The notes: a model not told the origin generated them from the sequence alone. Positions 1 through 10,166 are shown, numbered from the stretch's first letter. The stretch is DNA of 64,000 nt from Pseudomonas sp. A-RE-19 (GCF_019956555.1 NZ_JAHBDQ010000066.1:62001-126000); one strand, 5' to 3'. Numbers and translations: made by a program.

Positions 1-103
1 AGTTCATTTGCCAAGCCTCCACCGATGCCGCCGCACAGGTTGGCGGATGAGTCATTCCCCGACCACAATGACATGACTCCACCCCTCGACAGGCAGGCCA
101 TCG

Positions 104-1294
104 ATGTATCAGAACCTGGCTCTGCTTGCCGCCTTCCTGCTGGCCTACAGCATATTTGCAGGGCGTTTCGAGTCACGCCTGCTCAATGGTCCGCTCATGT
201 TCATGCTTGCCGGTCTGATTCTCGGCCCGGCGGTTCTGGGCATTCTGCAACCTCGGATTGACAAGGACGGCCTCAAAATCCTGGCAGAACTGACATTGGC
301 AATTGTGCTCTTCAGCGATGCGGCCAACGCTGACCTCAAGGTTCTAAGAGCACACGAAGGATTGCCGCTGCGCTTGTTGATGATAGGGCTACCACTGACC
401 ATTCTGAGCGGTTGGCTGGTCGGCATCTGGCTGTTCCCGCAGGTACCCTCGGTGGAATTGGCAATACTGGCGACCCTTCTGGCTCCCACCGATGCTGCAC
501 TGGGTAAGGCCGTTGTGAGCAATCCCAAGGTTCCGGCGTCCGTGCGTGAAGGGTTAAACGTGGAGAGCGGATTGAATGATGGCATCTGTGTTCCCGTCCT
601 GTTGATGTTCCTGGCCCTGCTGGTCGAAGAGCAGACGCAGTCACCCCTCGCGCTGGCAATGGAGTTGGTTATCGAGGAGCTGGGCATCGGTGCCGTCATC
701 GGTATCGCCCTTACGCTTATTGCCTGGCTGTTGCAGCGTTACTCCGAAAAACACCATTGGCAAACCCCCATGTGGTCACAACTGACACTGCCCGGGTTAG
801 CCATTCTTTGCTTCGCCACAGCGCAAGCATTAGGCGGGAGCGGGTTTATCGCCGCGTTCGTCGGCGGGTTGTTCGCCAGTTATTTGTTTCCCGAGCAAAA
901 ACATCACCTGCTCGAGGCCAGCGAAGAGTTCGCCAGCCTGTTGTCGGTCATTACCTGGGTCGTATTCGGGGCGCTGGTCATCCCTCGGGCCTGGAGCAGT
1001 CTTACCTTGAACATCTGGCTTTACGCAGTGCTCAGCTTGACCGTGATTCGCCTGCTGCCCGTGCTGATCAGTCTGGTGGGAACCCGCTTCGATTTCGAAA
1101 CCCGCCTGTTCATCGGTTGGTTCGGCCCGCGAGGTCTGGCCAGCATCGTCTTCGCCGTCATGATATTGGACTACCCTCTACAAGCCAGTCGTACCCTGAT
1201 AGCTGTCGCGGTCTGCACCGTTTTACTCAGCGTGCTACTGCATGGCTTGAGTGCCAATCCATGGGTTGCTCGGCTGGCTCGTCGTGATCATTGA
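104..1294 (+). CDS. Na+/H+ (cation:proton) antiporter, NhaP/CPA1 type
   Basis: An inner-membrane monovalent cation/proton exchanger of 396 residues, almost wholly hydrophobic, with about 11-12 predicted membrane segments. The family signature is visible around residues 128-165: APTDAALGKAV followed by LNVESGLNDG, where the Asp of the TDAA stretch and the ESGLNDG stretch form the ion-binding core of CPA1 exchangers. A second conserved stretch, GWFGPRGLASIVFA, lies near residue 345. It has no long C-terminal regulatory tail, so it is a short bacterial form. The ATG at 104 opens the hydrophobic N-terminus directly. The gene precedes an RND efflux operon but is separated from it by 90 bases, so co-transcription is uncertain. 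The ion preferred cannot be read from the sequence. Confidence 0.88.
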   Translation: MYQNLALLAAFLLAYSIFAGRFESRLLNGPLMFMLAGLILGPAVLGILQPRIDKDGLKILAELTLAIVLFSDAANADLKVLRAHEGLPLRLLMIGLPLTILSGWLVGIWLFPQVPSVELAILATLLAPTDAALGKAVVSNPKVPASVREGLNVESGLNDGICVPVLLMFLALLVEEQTQSPLALAMELVIEELGIGAVIGIALTLIAWLLQRYSEKHHWQTPMWSQLTLPGLAILCFATAQALGGSGFIAAFVGGLFASYLFPEQKHHLLEASEEFASLLSVITWVVFGALVIPRAWSSLTLNIWLYAVLSLTVIRLLPVLISLVGTRFDFETRLFIGWFGPRGLASIVFAVMILDYPLQASRTLIAVAVCTVLLSVLLHGLSANPWVARLARRDH

Positions 1295-1384
1295 TTTCCG
1301 TCAAATTTGCCACGGTTTGTTGGTTCGCATAGTGAAGACATAGTGGCTACGCTTCTGTTCGAGTGACCTTTACGGAGCATAGGC

Positions 1385-2608
1385 ATGGGCGCAAACATGA
1401 ACGTCGTCAGACAGCTCGTCGGCTTGCCCATCGCGATGATGATAGGGGTCTTGGGCCTGGTTGCCGGTTGTGGCAAAGAGCCCACTACCCTGGCCCGTCA
1501 AGCCCCCGATGTAACGGTCATGACGGTCACCGCGCGCGACACCCCGGTCTCGTTCGAATTCGTTGCCCAGACACAGAGCTCCCGCGAGGTGGAGATCCGC
1601 GCTCGAGTTGCCGGCTTCCTGGAGAAACGGCTGTACACCGAAGGCGATTTGGTGAAGGCCGGGCAAACGCTGTTTCAAATGGACCGCAAACCTTTTGAAG
1701 CCGCGTTGCTGTCAGCCCAGGGGCAATTGGCTCAACAACAGGCACGCTGGGAAGTGGCCAAGTCTACGTTGGCCCGCGTCCGTCCCTTGGCGGCGCAGAA
1801 TGCGGTCAGCAAGATGGATCTGGACAACGCCGTCGGCGATGAGCGTCAGACACGGGCCGCCGTACTCGCCGCCGAGGGCACGGTTCGCACCGAGCAGTTG
1901 AACCTCAGTTACACCACCATAGCCTCCCCCCTCACCGGTCTTTCAAGTTTTGCCAAAAAACAGGAAGGCAGTTACGTCACTCCAGGCGAATCAGGGCTGT
2001 TGACCACTGTGTCACAGATGGACCCGATCTATGTCAACTTCAGTCTTTCGGAAAACGAGACGCTCAAATACCGCGACGAGATTGCTGCCGGACATCTCAT
2101 ATTCCCCCCGCGCAGTGAGTTTGTCGTCGAGGTGGTGCTGGCCGACGGCTCAGTGGTACCTGACCGTGGTCGCCTGAATTTTGCCGCGCCCTCTTATAGC
2201 CAGGAGACTGGTACCTTTCTGGTCCGCGCCGTAGTCGCCAACCCGACCGCCCAACTGCGTCCCGGGCAATTCGTGCGGGCGCGGGCAATCGGAGCTTCCA
2301 GGCCTAACGCCATTGTGGTGCCGCAGAAGGCGGTACTGGAGGGCGCCAAGAGCCATTTCGTGTGGGTGGTCAATGCAGAGGGCAAGCCCGAGCAACGCAT
2401 TGTCGAAGTGGGCGACTGGCATGGTGATGACTGGTTCATTACCAAAGGGTTGCAAGCCGGCGAGCGCATAGTGGTCGATGGTGCGATCAGAGTGGCACCC
2501 GGAGCGCAGCTGAATATCATCGCCCCCCCTCCCCCCGCGCAGGCAGGCGAGACGACGGCGAAACCGAAAGCCGGTACGTCGGCGCAAGACGCTGGGCGTA
2601 GCCCATGA
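1385..2608 (+). CDS. RND efflux periplasmic adaptor (membrane fusion) lipoprotein
   Basis: Periplasmic adaptor linking an inner-membrane RND pump to an outer-membrane channel, 407 residues. The N-terminus has a hydrophobic segment ending in the lipobox LVAGC with Cys29 as the lipidation site. Next come the split lipoyl domain (EIRARVAGFLEKRLYTEGD... and the later TTIASPLTGLSS), an alpha-helical hairpin between them, a beta-barrel and a membrane-proximal domain. The tail is Ala/Pro-rich. The start is supported by CGGAG six bases upstream of the ATG. The stop overlaps the pump's ATG by four bases (ATGA), indicating translational coupling. It belongs to the AcrA/MexA/MexE family; the transported drugs cannot be named. 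Confidence 0.93.
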   Translation: MGANMNVVRQLVGLPIAMMIGVLGLVAGCGKEPTTLARQAPDVTVMTVTARDTPVSFEFVAQTQSSREVEIRARVAGFLEKRLYTEGDLVKAGQTLFQMDRKPFEAALLSAQGQLAQQQARWEVAKSTLARVRPLAAQNAVSKMDLDNAVGDERQTRAAVLAAEGTVRTEQLNLSYTTIASPLTGLSSFAKKQEGSYVTPGESGLLTTVSQMDPIYVNFSLSENETLKYRDEIAAGHLIFPPRSEFVVEVVLADGSVVPDRGRLNFAAPSYSQETGTFLVRAVVANPTAQLRPGQFVRARAIGASRPNAIVVPQKAVLEGAKSHFVWVVNAEGKPEQRIVEVGDWHGDDWFITKGLQAGERIVVDGAIRVAPGAQLNIIAPPPPAQAGETTAKPKAGTSAQDAGRSP

Positions 2609-5600
2609 GCATTTCACACTATTGCATTGATCGCCCCATCTTCGCTTCGGTGATCTCGATCATCATCACCTTGGCTGGCGCAGTTGCGATGGTCAAACTG
2701 CCGGTCGCCCAGTACCCGGATATCACGCCGCCGCAAATTACGGTTTCAGCGACCTACCCGGGGGCCGATGCACAAGTCGTGGCCAATAATGTGGCAGCGC
2801 CTATCGAGCAGCAGGTCAACGGCGCCGACAACATGATCTACATGAACTCGTCGAGCTCCGCGACGGGCAACATGACCCTCAACGTCTTCTTCGAGATTGG
2901 CACCGACCCTTCTCTTGCCCAGGTGGACGTGCAAAACCGGGTCAATCTGGCCTTGCCGCAACTGCCCTCCGCCGTTCAGAGCCAGGGTATACAGGTGCAG
3001 AAGAAATCCTCGGCGTTCATGATGGTTCTCGCCGTGTACTCTGCCGGCGAGCGTTATGACAGCACCTATGTCGCCAACTACGCAAACCTCTACATTCTGG
3101 ATGCAATCAAGCGTATTCCGGGCGCCAACCAGGCCAGTATTTTTGGTACGCCGGACTACGCCATGCGGATCTGGCTTAAACCCGATCGAATGGCTCAGTT
3201 GGGGATTACCGCCGCCGACGTGCAGAAAGCTGTCGCCAACCAGAACCAGCAATTCGCCGTAGGCCGTGTCGGTCAATCCCCTACGGGCCAGGCCGTGGAG
3301 CAGTCCTTTGCAGTGACGACCAAAGGCCGGCTGACCGAACCTGCCGAGTTCGAGAACATCATCTTGCGCGCCAGCAATGATGGGGCTGCAATCGTTCGTC
3401 TCAAGGATATCGGCCGGGCCGAGCTCGGGCAGAAAGACTACTCATTGCGCAGTACCTACCAGGGCCGTCCGGCGACATTGATTGCGGTGTATCAACAACC
3501 CGGCGCAAACGCACTCGACGTCTCGGCAGCGGTCACCTCGACCCTGGCGCAAATGAAGTCGACCTTTCCCGAGGGGATCGAATACAAGATCGTCATGGAC
3601 ACTACGGCGTTTACCCGCGCGTCGATTTCCGAGGTGATACACACCTTTTTCGAAGCGCTGGTGTTGGTGGTTGTGGTGGTTTTCATCTTCCTGCAGAGCC
3701 TGCGTGCCACCCTGATCCCGGTGCTGGCGGTGCCGGTGTCGATTGTCGGCACCTTCATCGGCATGTCGGCGTTGGGGTTTTCAGTGAACATGCTGACACT
3801 GTTCGGCATGGTGCTGGCGATCGGCATCGTGGTGGACGACGCCATCGTGGTGATCGAAAACGTCGAACGTAATATGCAGGTCCACAAAATGTCTCCCAAA
3901 GACGCCGCCAAACGGGCCATGGATGAAGTGGCGGGGCCGGTGGTGGCGATCGTGCTGGTGTTGTGCGCGGTGTTCATCCCGGTGGCATTCATGGGGGGGA
4001 TCACAGGCCAACTCTACAAACAGTTCGCAATCACCATTGCCATCTCCGTGGTGATCTCCGGCCTGGTCGCTTTGACACTTTCACCGGCCTTGGCCGCGCT
4101 GCTGCTCAAGCCTCAGCATGGTGATAAAAACGCATTTTTTCGCTGGTTCGAGCGCAGCTTCGAACGCATGACCGAGGGCTACTCGCGCGCGGTGGCCTTT
4201 ATGATCAAGCGCTTTGTGCTGGCGTTGTTACTCTTTGCCGGCATGATCGCGCTGATTCTGGTGATGGCGCAGCGCATTCCCAGTGCCTTCCTGCCACCGG
4301 AAGACCAGGGTTATTTGCTGGGGGCCGTGATCATGCCGGATGCCGCCAGCCTGGATCGCACCGGCGAGGTGGGCAAAATAGCCAGTGACTTCTTCATGAA
4401 CGATGAGTCCGTCGAGGGCGTCGCCATCGTTAACGGCTACAGCCTGCTCGACGGCCAGAACAAGAACAATGCTGCCGCCTTCTTCGTCGGGTTCAAGGAT
4501 TTCGAGGAGCGCTACAAGGACTCGGAAACGATCAAGGAACAAAGCGCCCCTGTGGTGATTCAAAAAGCCGCCCGCGCTTTTTCCACGGTACAGGGCGGGA
4601 TCATTCTGCCGGTCAATCCGCCGTCCATTCCCGGCCTGGGCACCACAGGCGGCATGGAGGTATGGGTTCAAAGCAAGGGGGACGCCAGTGTCGACCAACT
4701 GGCTGAAATGGTCGGCAACCTTGTCGCAAAAGCCAAACAGCGCCCGGAACTCGGCGCCATTACCTCCACCTTCAATGTGTTTTCCCGGCAATTGCTGGTC
4801 AACGTAGACCGGGAAAAGGCAGAGACGTTGGGCGTGCCGGTGGAAGACGTATACAGCACCATGCAAACCATGTTCGGCTCTCTCTATGTTTCTCAATTCA
4901 ACAAATTCAGCCGGTTGTGGCAGGTGATTCTGCAGGCTGAACCGAGCTATCGGCTCAAGGCCGAAGACCTGCAACAGATCTACGTGCGCAGCAAAAACCT
5001 TGAAATGGTGCCACTCAAAGCCTTGCTGACCACCCGCTACGTCACAGGTCCCGATCTGCTGACCCGTTTCAACAACTTCCCTGCGGTCAAACTCACCGCC
5101 AACGCAGCCCCCGGCTACAGTTCCGGCCAGGCGCTCAAGGCCCTGGAAGAAATCAGCGCTGAAATCATGACCAACGACTACGCCCTGGCCTTGAGTGGCG
5201 AAGCATTCGAGGAGAAAAAAAGCGGAGGGGCCTCCTCTCAGGTGTTCATCTTCGGCCTGGTCATGGTGTTCCTGATCCTGGCGGCCCAATACGAAAAATG
5301 GTCCCTGCCCATCGGCGTGCTGCTGGCCGTGCCCTTTGCATTGTTCGGCGCGCTGCTTGCGGTATTGATGCGGGGGTTGAGCAATGACGTCTACTTCCAG
5401 ATCGGCTTGACCATGCTGGTGGCCCTGGCCGCCAAGAACGCCATCCTGATATTCGAGTTTGCGGTCCTGAACCGGGAAAACGGCATGTCTGCCTACGACG
5501 CCGCCATGACCGCCGCAAGGGAGCGCTTGCGGCCTATCGTGATGACTTCCCTGGCGTTCATCCTCGGCTGCGTTCCGCTGGCCATTGCTGTCGGTGCCTC

Positions 5601-5814
5601 CGAGAACAGCCGTCACTCCATTGGTACAGGGGTCATTGGCGGCATGCTGGCGGCGACGGTGATCGCGATCTTCTTTATCCCCCTCTTCTATTACCTGGTG
5701 GAGCGAATGTTCGGGGAAAAGGAGGGAGCCCAAAAAGCTGTTGAGCTGGTTGCACCGGCGCAGGCTGCGCAGATTCCCGACGGCGCGGCGCAAAACAGAC
5801 ATGAGGGGGATTGA
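2605..5814 (+). CDS. RND multidrug efflux pump, HAE1 family inner-membrane transporter
   Basis: Proton-driven exporter of hydrophobic or amphiphilic compounds, 1069 residues, the usual AcrB/MexB/MexF length. The N-terminal DRPIFASVISI begins TM1. Two large periplasmic loops and 12 membrane segments follow the standard duplication. The proton-relay Asp-Asp pair is present in TM4 (AIGIVVDDAIVVIENVER) and the matching Lys in TM10 (LVALAAKNAILIFEFAV). The gene overlaps the adaptor by four bases and is followed after one base by the channel gene, so the three form one operon. The sequence looks closer to the MexF/MexQ/BpeF branch than to MexB, but that is an impression, so no symbol is given. Confidence 0.95.
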   Translation: MSISHYCIDRPIFASVISIIITLAGAVAMVKLPVAQYPDITPPQITVSATYPGADAQVVANNVAAPIEQQVNGADNMIYMNSSSSATGNMTLNVFFEIGTDPSLAQVDVQNRVNLALPQLPSAVQSQGIQVQKKSSAFMMVLAVYSAGERYDSTYVANYANLYILDAIKRIPGANQASIFGTPDYAMRIWLKPDRMAQLGITAADVQKAVANQNQQFAVGRVGQSPTGQAVEQSFAVTTKGRLTEPAEFENIILRASNDGAAIVRLKDIGRAELGQKDYSLRSTYQGRPATLIAVYQQPGANALDVSAAVTSTLAQMKSTFPEGIEYKIVMDTTAFTRASISEVIHTFFEALVLVVVVVFIFLQSLRATLIPVLAVPVSIVGTFIGMSALGFSVNMLTLFGMVLAIGIVVDDAIVVIENVERNMQVHKMSPKDAAKRAMDEVAGPVVAIVLVLCAVFIPVAFMGGITGQLYKQFAITIAISVVISGLVALTLSPALAALLLKPQHGDKNAFFRWFERSFERMTEGYSRAVAFMIKRFVLALLLFAGMIALILVMAQRIPSAFLPPEDQGYLLGAVIMPDAASLDRTGEVGKIASDFFMNDESVEGVAIVNGYSLLDGQNKNNAAAFFVGFKDFEERYKDSETIKEQSAPVVIQKAARAFSTVQGGIILPVNPPSIPGLGTTGGMEVWVQSKGDASVDQLAEMVGNLVAKAKQRPELGAITSTFNVFSRQLLVNVDREKAETLGVPVEDVYSTMQTMFGSLYVSQFNKFSRLWQVILQAEPSYRLKAEDLQQIYVRSKNLEMVPLKALLTTRYVTGPDLLTRFNNFPAVKLTANAAPGYSSGQALKALEEISAEIMTNDYALALSGEAFEEKKSGGASSQVFIFGLVMVFLILAAQYEKWSLPIGVLLAVPFALFGALLAVLMRGLSNDVYFQIGLTMLVALAAKNAILIFEFAVLNRENGMSAYDAAMTAARERLRPIVMTSLAFILGCVPLAIAVGASENSRHSIGTGVIGGMLAATVIAIFFIPLFYYLVERMFGEKEGAQKAVELVAPAQAAQIPDGAAQNRHEGD

Positions 5815-5815
5815 G

Positions 5816-7255
5816 ATGCGTGAGTTCCCTCTCCCACTGTTGTTGTGTCTGAGCCTGGCGGGTTGCATGGTGGGTCCTGACTACCAACACCCAAATGTTG
5901 AAACCCCCGCGGCCTACCGTTATGCGGACAATGAAGCAAAGAATCTGTCGAACACGCTGTGGTGGGAGCAGTTCCAGGACCCCGTCCTGAATGATCTGAT
6001 CCGCACCGCGTTGCTCGAAAACAAAGACATCAAGATTGCCGCCGCGCGGGTGGAAGAGTTCCAGGGCCGTTACGGCCAGACCCGTTCCCTGTTGTTTCCA
6101 CAAGTCGGGCTGGGAGCCCAGGGTCAGCGGAGCCGGTCGCCGCGAGACAATGGTCCGGTACCGCTGGATCCGTCGGTAGATCCGGTGTTCAACAACTACC
6201 AGGCCATTCTCAGCGTGAACTGGGAACTTGATATCTGGGGCCGTTTGCGCCGCCTCGACGAATCCGCCCGTGCCGATCTGCTGGCTTCGGAAGAAGGCCG
6301 TCGAAGCGTCATATTGAGCCTGGTGGCTTCGGTAGCGTCGAGTTACGTGACCCTGCGCGATCTCGACCGGGAGCTGGAAATCGCCCGCACGACCGCCAAG
6401 GCGCGCGGTGATTCCTACGAGATATTCAAACTGCGCTATGGTGCTGGCACCATTTCCGAAATGGAATTGGCGCAGAACCAATCCGAATACGAGCGCACCC
6501 AGGCGTCGGTTGCGCAATTCGAACCGTTGGTCGCGCAACAGGAAAACGCCCTGGCCGTATTGCTTGGCCGCAACCCGGGGCCAATCATCCGCGGGCATGA
6601 CCTGGCTCAACTGAATCTGCCATCGGTGCCTGCCGGCTTACCGTCGGATTTGCTCGAACGGCGACCTGATTTGCGTCAGGCAGAGCTGAATCTGATCTCG
6701 GCAAATGCCCAGATCGGCGCGGCCAAGGCCCAGTATTTCCCGACCATTTCCCTGACCGGGCTGTTGGGTTCTGTCAGCAATCAACTGTCGAACCTGTTCA
6801 CCGGGCCCGCCTCCACCTGGTCCTATGGTGTTGCGGCGAGCATGCCGATCTTCACTGCCGGCGGTATCGCCGGGCAGGTGCAGCAAGCCGAAGCCTTCCA
6901 ACAACAAGCGCTGCTGACGTACCAACAGGCGATTCAATCAGCGTTCAGGGACGTTGAAAATGCCTTGGTCGCGTCGAGCAAATCCAGAGAGCAGATGGAC
7001 TACCAGTCAAGGCAGGTGGAGGCTCTGCGCACTTATGCCCATTACGCACGGCTGCGCTATGACAACGGCTACACCAGCTACATCGAGGTGCTGGACGCCG
7101 AGCGTAGCCTGTTTGATGCCGAATTGAATTACACCCGCACCCGTGGCTCGGTGTTCACCAGCATGATTGATCTGTACAAGGCAACCGGCGGAGGTTGGGT
7201 GAATCAGGCTGACAAGCTGACGGCAACCGCCGCCGAACAATCAGGCCAGCGGTAG
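5816..7255 (+). CDS. RND efflux outer-membrane channel lipoprotein, OprM/NodT family
   Basis: Outer-membrane factor that completes the tripartite pump, 479 residues from the chosen start. The frame is open further upstream, but the ATG at 5816 lies one base after the pump's stop codon. It also gives a proper lipoprotein signal, MREFPLPLLLCLSLAGC, followed by MVGPDYQHP, the hallmark beginning of the OprM/NodT family. Two repeated outer-membrane-efflux domains follow. Each carries long coiled helices, and the second repeat includes SLTGLLGSVSNQLSNLF and the ERRPDLRQAE stretch. The channel should trimerise and span the outer membrane and periplasm. Confidence 0.93.
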   Translation: MREFPLPLLLCLSLAGCMVGPDYQHPNVETPAAYRYADNEAKNLSNTLWWEQFQDPVLNDLIRTALLENKDIKIAAARVEEFQGRYGQTRSLLFPQVGLGAQGQRSRSPRDNGPVPLDPSVDPVFNNYQAILSVNWELDIWGRLRRLDESARADLLASEEGRRSVILSLVASVASSYVTLRDLDRELEIARTTAKARGDSYEIFKLRYGAGTISEMELAQNQSEYERTQASVAQFEPLVAQQENALAVLLGRNPGPIIRGHDLAQLNLPSVPAGLPSDLLERRPDLRQAELNLISANAQIGAAKAQYFPTISLTGLLGSVSNQLSNLFTGPASTWSYGVAASMPIFTAGGIAGQVQQAEAFQQQALLTYQQAIQSAFRDVENALVASSKSREQMDYQSRQVEALRTYAHYARLRYDNGYTSYIEVLDAERSLFDAELNYTRTRGSVFTSMIDLYKATGGGWVNQADKLTATAAEQSGQR

Positions 7256-7394
7256 ATTGCTGGCTGAGCGATTAATCGGTGCAACCTCAGGATGGAAAGT
7301 GGCTACGGCCTTGTCCTGATTACGGCTTATTGCAACCGTGGGTTGACTGAGTAGTACCCAAGAGCACTCGACTTCGTTGAATAAAGGAGCGGAC

Positions 7395-8816
7395 ATGTCT
7401 CGCAGCAAGAAGAGTCCTATCAAAGGTGCGGTGAAGGACGCAAAGAGCATGGGGGGTGACGAACCGATTTTTCGCTCGCGCAAAGAACGCCTGGAAGCGG
7501 GTGAACGTTTATCCGAGAGCTTGCCGCACGCACTTCACGCCGTTTGGAAGCCGAAGCGCAAACACCGCGACCCTATTGAAATCCTGGAAGCGTCGAATCG
7601 ATATCGCCTGCCCAATCTGATTCCTGTCCGCTACGGGCGCATGTTACATAGCCCGTTCACCTTTCTGCGCGGCTCTGCGGGGGTGATGGCTCATGACTTG
7701 GCTAATACTCCGAATACGGGCATTCAGGTCCAGGCTTGCGGGGATTGTCATCTCTTGAACTTCGGACTGTTTGCGACCCCTGAACGCAACCTGATTTTTG
7801 ACATCAACGATTTCGACGAAACCCTTCCTGCCCCTTGGGAATGGGATGTAAAACGCCTGGCAGTCAGTTTCGTCGTGGCCGCCCGGGACAACCGGCTCAG
7901 CGACAAAGACGCCCAGGCGATAACGGTCGAGTGTGTTCGTGCTTACCGCGAGCGACTGCGCAAACTGTCGAAGATGAGCCCGTTGGAGGTCTGGTATGAC
8001 CGCATGGACGCTCAAATGATCATCGACATGGCCCCCAATGCCAAAATCAAAAAAAATAGAGAACAGCTGATCGCCAAGGCCAAAGCACGCATCGGCGATT
8101 ACCTTTATCCGACGATCAGCAACGAAGTGGCGGGGCGTCGGCGCCTGCTCGATCAGCCGCCGATACTGTTTCATATCTATGAAAAGGACTTCGCACAACG
8201 CGTGCAGATGGCGCTGAAAGACTATCGATTATCGCTGCCCCTTGAACGGCGTGTGCTTTTCGATCGTTACCGACTCGAAGACTTTGTCGTCAAGGCTGTC
8301 GGGATCGGCAGCGTCGGCACCTATTGTTTTGTCGGCCTGTTCTTTTCCGCGGAAAACCACCCGTTGCTCCTGCAATTCAAGGAAGCCTGTCCCTCGGTGC
8401 TGGCTCCTTTTACAGACAAGAGCGACTTCGAGAATCAAGGTGAGCGCGTTGTCACCGGGCAACGGCTGATGCAGTCCTCCAGCGATATTTTTCTGGGCTG
8501 GACGCAGGGGAAAAATGGCCGGCATTTCTTCGTGCGGCAGTTGCGGGACATGAAAATGGCGGCCCCTGTCGAAGGCGCGACGGTCGATCAAATGAAGTTG
8601 TATGCCGAGTTGTGCGGTCTCACCCTGGCCCGTGCCCACGCCAAATCCGGGGATGCTGCACTCATCAGTGGCTATTTGGGAAAATCGGACACCTTCGATC
8701 TGGCCATTGGCAAGTTTGCCCTGAGCTATGCAGAGCAAAATGCGAAAGACTATGCATCGCTGGTGGCCGCTGAAAAATCAGGACGCATCAAAGCGTTGAG
8801 AGAAGAAGACTTATGA
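7395..8816 (+). CDS. DUF2252 family protein
   Basis: Protein of 473 residues belonging to DUF2252, a family with a fold related to aminoglycoside/choline kinases. Diagnostic stretches are CGDCHLLNFGLF (like the GDxHxxN catalytic loop of phosphotransferases), FDINDFDETLPAPWEWDVKRLAVSF (DxxDFDE) and a basic N-terminus. AAGGAG five to six bases before the ATG at 7395 favours that start over the in-frame ATG at 7377. There is no signal peptide, so it is cytoplasmic. Its substrate is unknown. The next gene starts 76 bases downstream on the same strand and may be co-transcribed. Confidence 0.85.
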   Translation: MSRSKKSPIKGAVKDAKSMGGDEPIFRSRKERLEAGERLSESLPHALHAVWKPKRKHRDPIEILEASNRYRLPNLIPVRYGRMLHSPFTFLRGSAGVMAHDLANTPNTGIQVQACGDCHLLNFGLFATPERNLIFDINDFDETLPAPWEWDVKRLAVSFVVAARDNRLSDKDAQAITVECVRAYRERLRKLSKMSPLEVWYDRMDAQMIIDMAPNAKIKKNREQLIAKAKARIGDYLYPTISNEVAGRRRLLDQPPILFHIYEKDFAQRVQMALKDYRLSLPLERRVLFDRYRLEDFVVKAVGIGSVGTYCFVGLFFSAENHPLLLQFKEACPSVLAPFTDKSDFENQGERVVTGQRLMQSSSDIFLGWTQGKNGRHFFVRQLRDMKMAAPVEGATVDQMKLYAELCGLTLARAHAKSGDAALISGYLGKSDTFDLAIGKFALSYAEQNAKDYASLVAAEKSGRIKALREEDL

Positions 8817-8892
8817 AACCGATCCCGCGTGCAACCTTGCTCGCATGCAGAACCCGATTGCCAGGTGCCACAAAACGTAGTGAGGCAAGGCC

Positions 8893-10005
8893 ATGGATCA
8901 CGATCCTTCAGCATCGAAGACCAGGCTTTTGCCGGGCTGTACCCGCCAAGTAGCGTTCTTCGTTGTTGCCTGCTGCGTCGCCGGATGCACAACGATGGGG
9001 CCGAACTCGATTCAGCGTGACCGTACAGATTACAGCACGGTCATTGCCTCGACCTGGAAAGAACAGACACTGCTCAATATCGTCAAATTGCGCTACGCAG
9101 ATGCGCCGGTGTTCCTCGAAGTTTCCTCGGTCATCGCCTCGAGCGCGATGCAAAGTCAGGTCAACCTCGCAGCCAGTTGGTATTCGGGATTTCCCAACGA
9201 CGGAAACAGCCAGGCCATCGGGGCTTCCGGCGTGTATACGGATCGCCCGACGATCAGCTACACCCCGCTTTCCGGGGAGAGATTCTCTCGCTATTTGCTG
9301 CAACCCCTATCGCCGGCTGCCGTATTCTCCCTGATTCAGGCGGGCTATCCCATCGATCGCGTCCTGCAATTGACCACCAGTGCCGTTAACGGTGTCTATA
9401 ACCGATCCACATCACCCTCACGTTTTCGAGCAGCGGATCCACGTTTCTACGAGTTACTGGAAGCGTTCAGACGGATCCAGCGCTCCGAGTCACTGGGGAT
9501 GCGCATCAATCAACGAAGCAGCGATGAAAGCATGCTCGTCCTGATCTCGCGGGACGTCTCCGGCGAGGTCGAGAACGATCGCCGAAAGGTGCGAGAACTC
9601 CTTCACCTGAGCCCCGATGCTAGCGAACTGAGTCTGACGTTCGGCATGGTGCAAAGGTATGACACCGAGGTTGCGTTACTCACTCGCTCCATGTCGGAAA
9701 TCTTCGTGGAGCTGGCCGCAACCATCGAGGTTCCACCTGCACATTTGCAGGAAGGACGTGCAAACCCGGCGCCTGCCGCGCCTGAGCACGCAAGCCCATG
9801 GGACGAACCATTGGTGCGCATTCATTCGAGCAGGGAACGGCCAATCGATGCCTATGCGGCCGTTCGCTATCGCGACTATTGGTTCTGGATCGATGACCGC
9901 GACATGAAATCCAAATCGGAGTTCTTGTTCGTTCTCGTACTGTTTTCGCTCGCCGAAACGGGCGTGGCGCCACAGACGCCCGTGATCACCGTACCCGCCA
10001 ACTGA
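8893..10005 (+). CDS. Unrecognised lipoprotein
   Basis: A 370-residue protein I do not recognise. The N-terminus is short and polar, followed by a hydrophobic segment ending in the lipobox VAGC (Cys32), so it is probably a lipid-anchored envelope protein. The mature part starts TTMGPNSIQRDRTDYST. It includes KEQTLLNIVKLRYADAPVFLEVSS, a pattern I associate with conserved hypothetical proteins of proteobacteria. Later it has a mixed alpha/beta stretch with RYRDYWFWIDDRDMKSKSE near the C-terminus. A GAGGCAAGG stretch precedes the ATG. No enzyme motif is visible. It follows the DUF2252 gene and converges with glmS. Confidence 0.75.
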   Translation: MDHDPSASKTRLLPGCTRQVAFFVVACCVAGCTTMGPNSIQRDRTDYSTVIASTWKEQTLLNIVKLRYADAPVFLEVSSVIASSAMQSQVNLAASWYSGFPNDGNSQAIGASGVYTDRPTISYTPLSGERFSRYLLQPLSPAAVFSLIQAGYPIDRVLQLTTSAVNGVYNRSTSPSRFRAADPRFYELLEAFRRIQRSESLGMRINQRSSDESMLVLISRDVSGEVENDRRKVRELLHLSPDASELSLTFGMVQRYDTEVALLTRSMSEIFVELAATIEVPPAHLQEGRANPAPAAPEHASPWDEPLVRIHSSRERPIDAYAAVRYRDYWFWIDDRDMKSKSEFLFVLVLFSLAETGVAPQTPVITVPAN

Positions 10006-10134
10006 ACGACTACGGTAGCGCACATACCTTGAACAGCTTTTTGGCCATGTCGCGGGGAGTTGCTGGCAGAGAGGGGACCTCATGCTATCGAGTCACAGCG
10101 CAGGGTGCATAGCGTCACAACCTCATAAAGATTG

Positions 10135-10166
10135 CGGTTGCGACCCCGACGCCGGGGAAGCAACCG
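10135..10166. terminator. Hairpin between convergent genes, probable glmS terminator
   Basis: Arms CGGTTGC/GCAACCG enclose an inner CCCCG/CGGGG stem with a small internal loop. It lies in the 213-base convergent gap between the lipoprotein gene and glmS. There is a modest U-rich tract on either side (CTTTATG on the glmS side, TTGTTTT on the other), so it may serve both genes. Confidence 0.5.

Noticed and set aside
4228-5868. A long minus-strand open frame of 546 codons
   Set aside because: It is antisense to the RND pump and the start of the channel gene, has a His/Gln/Arg-rich mirror composition and no recognisable domain.
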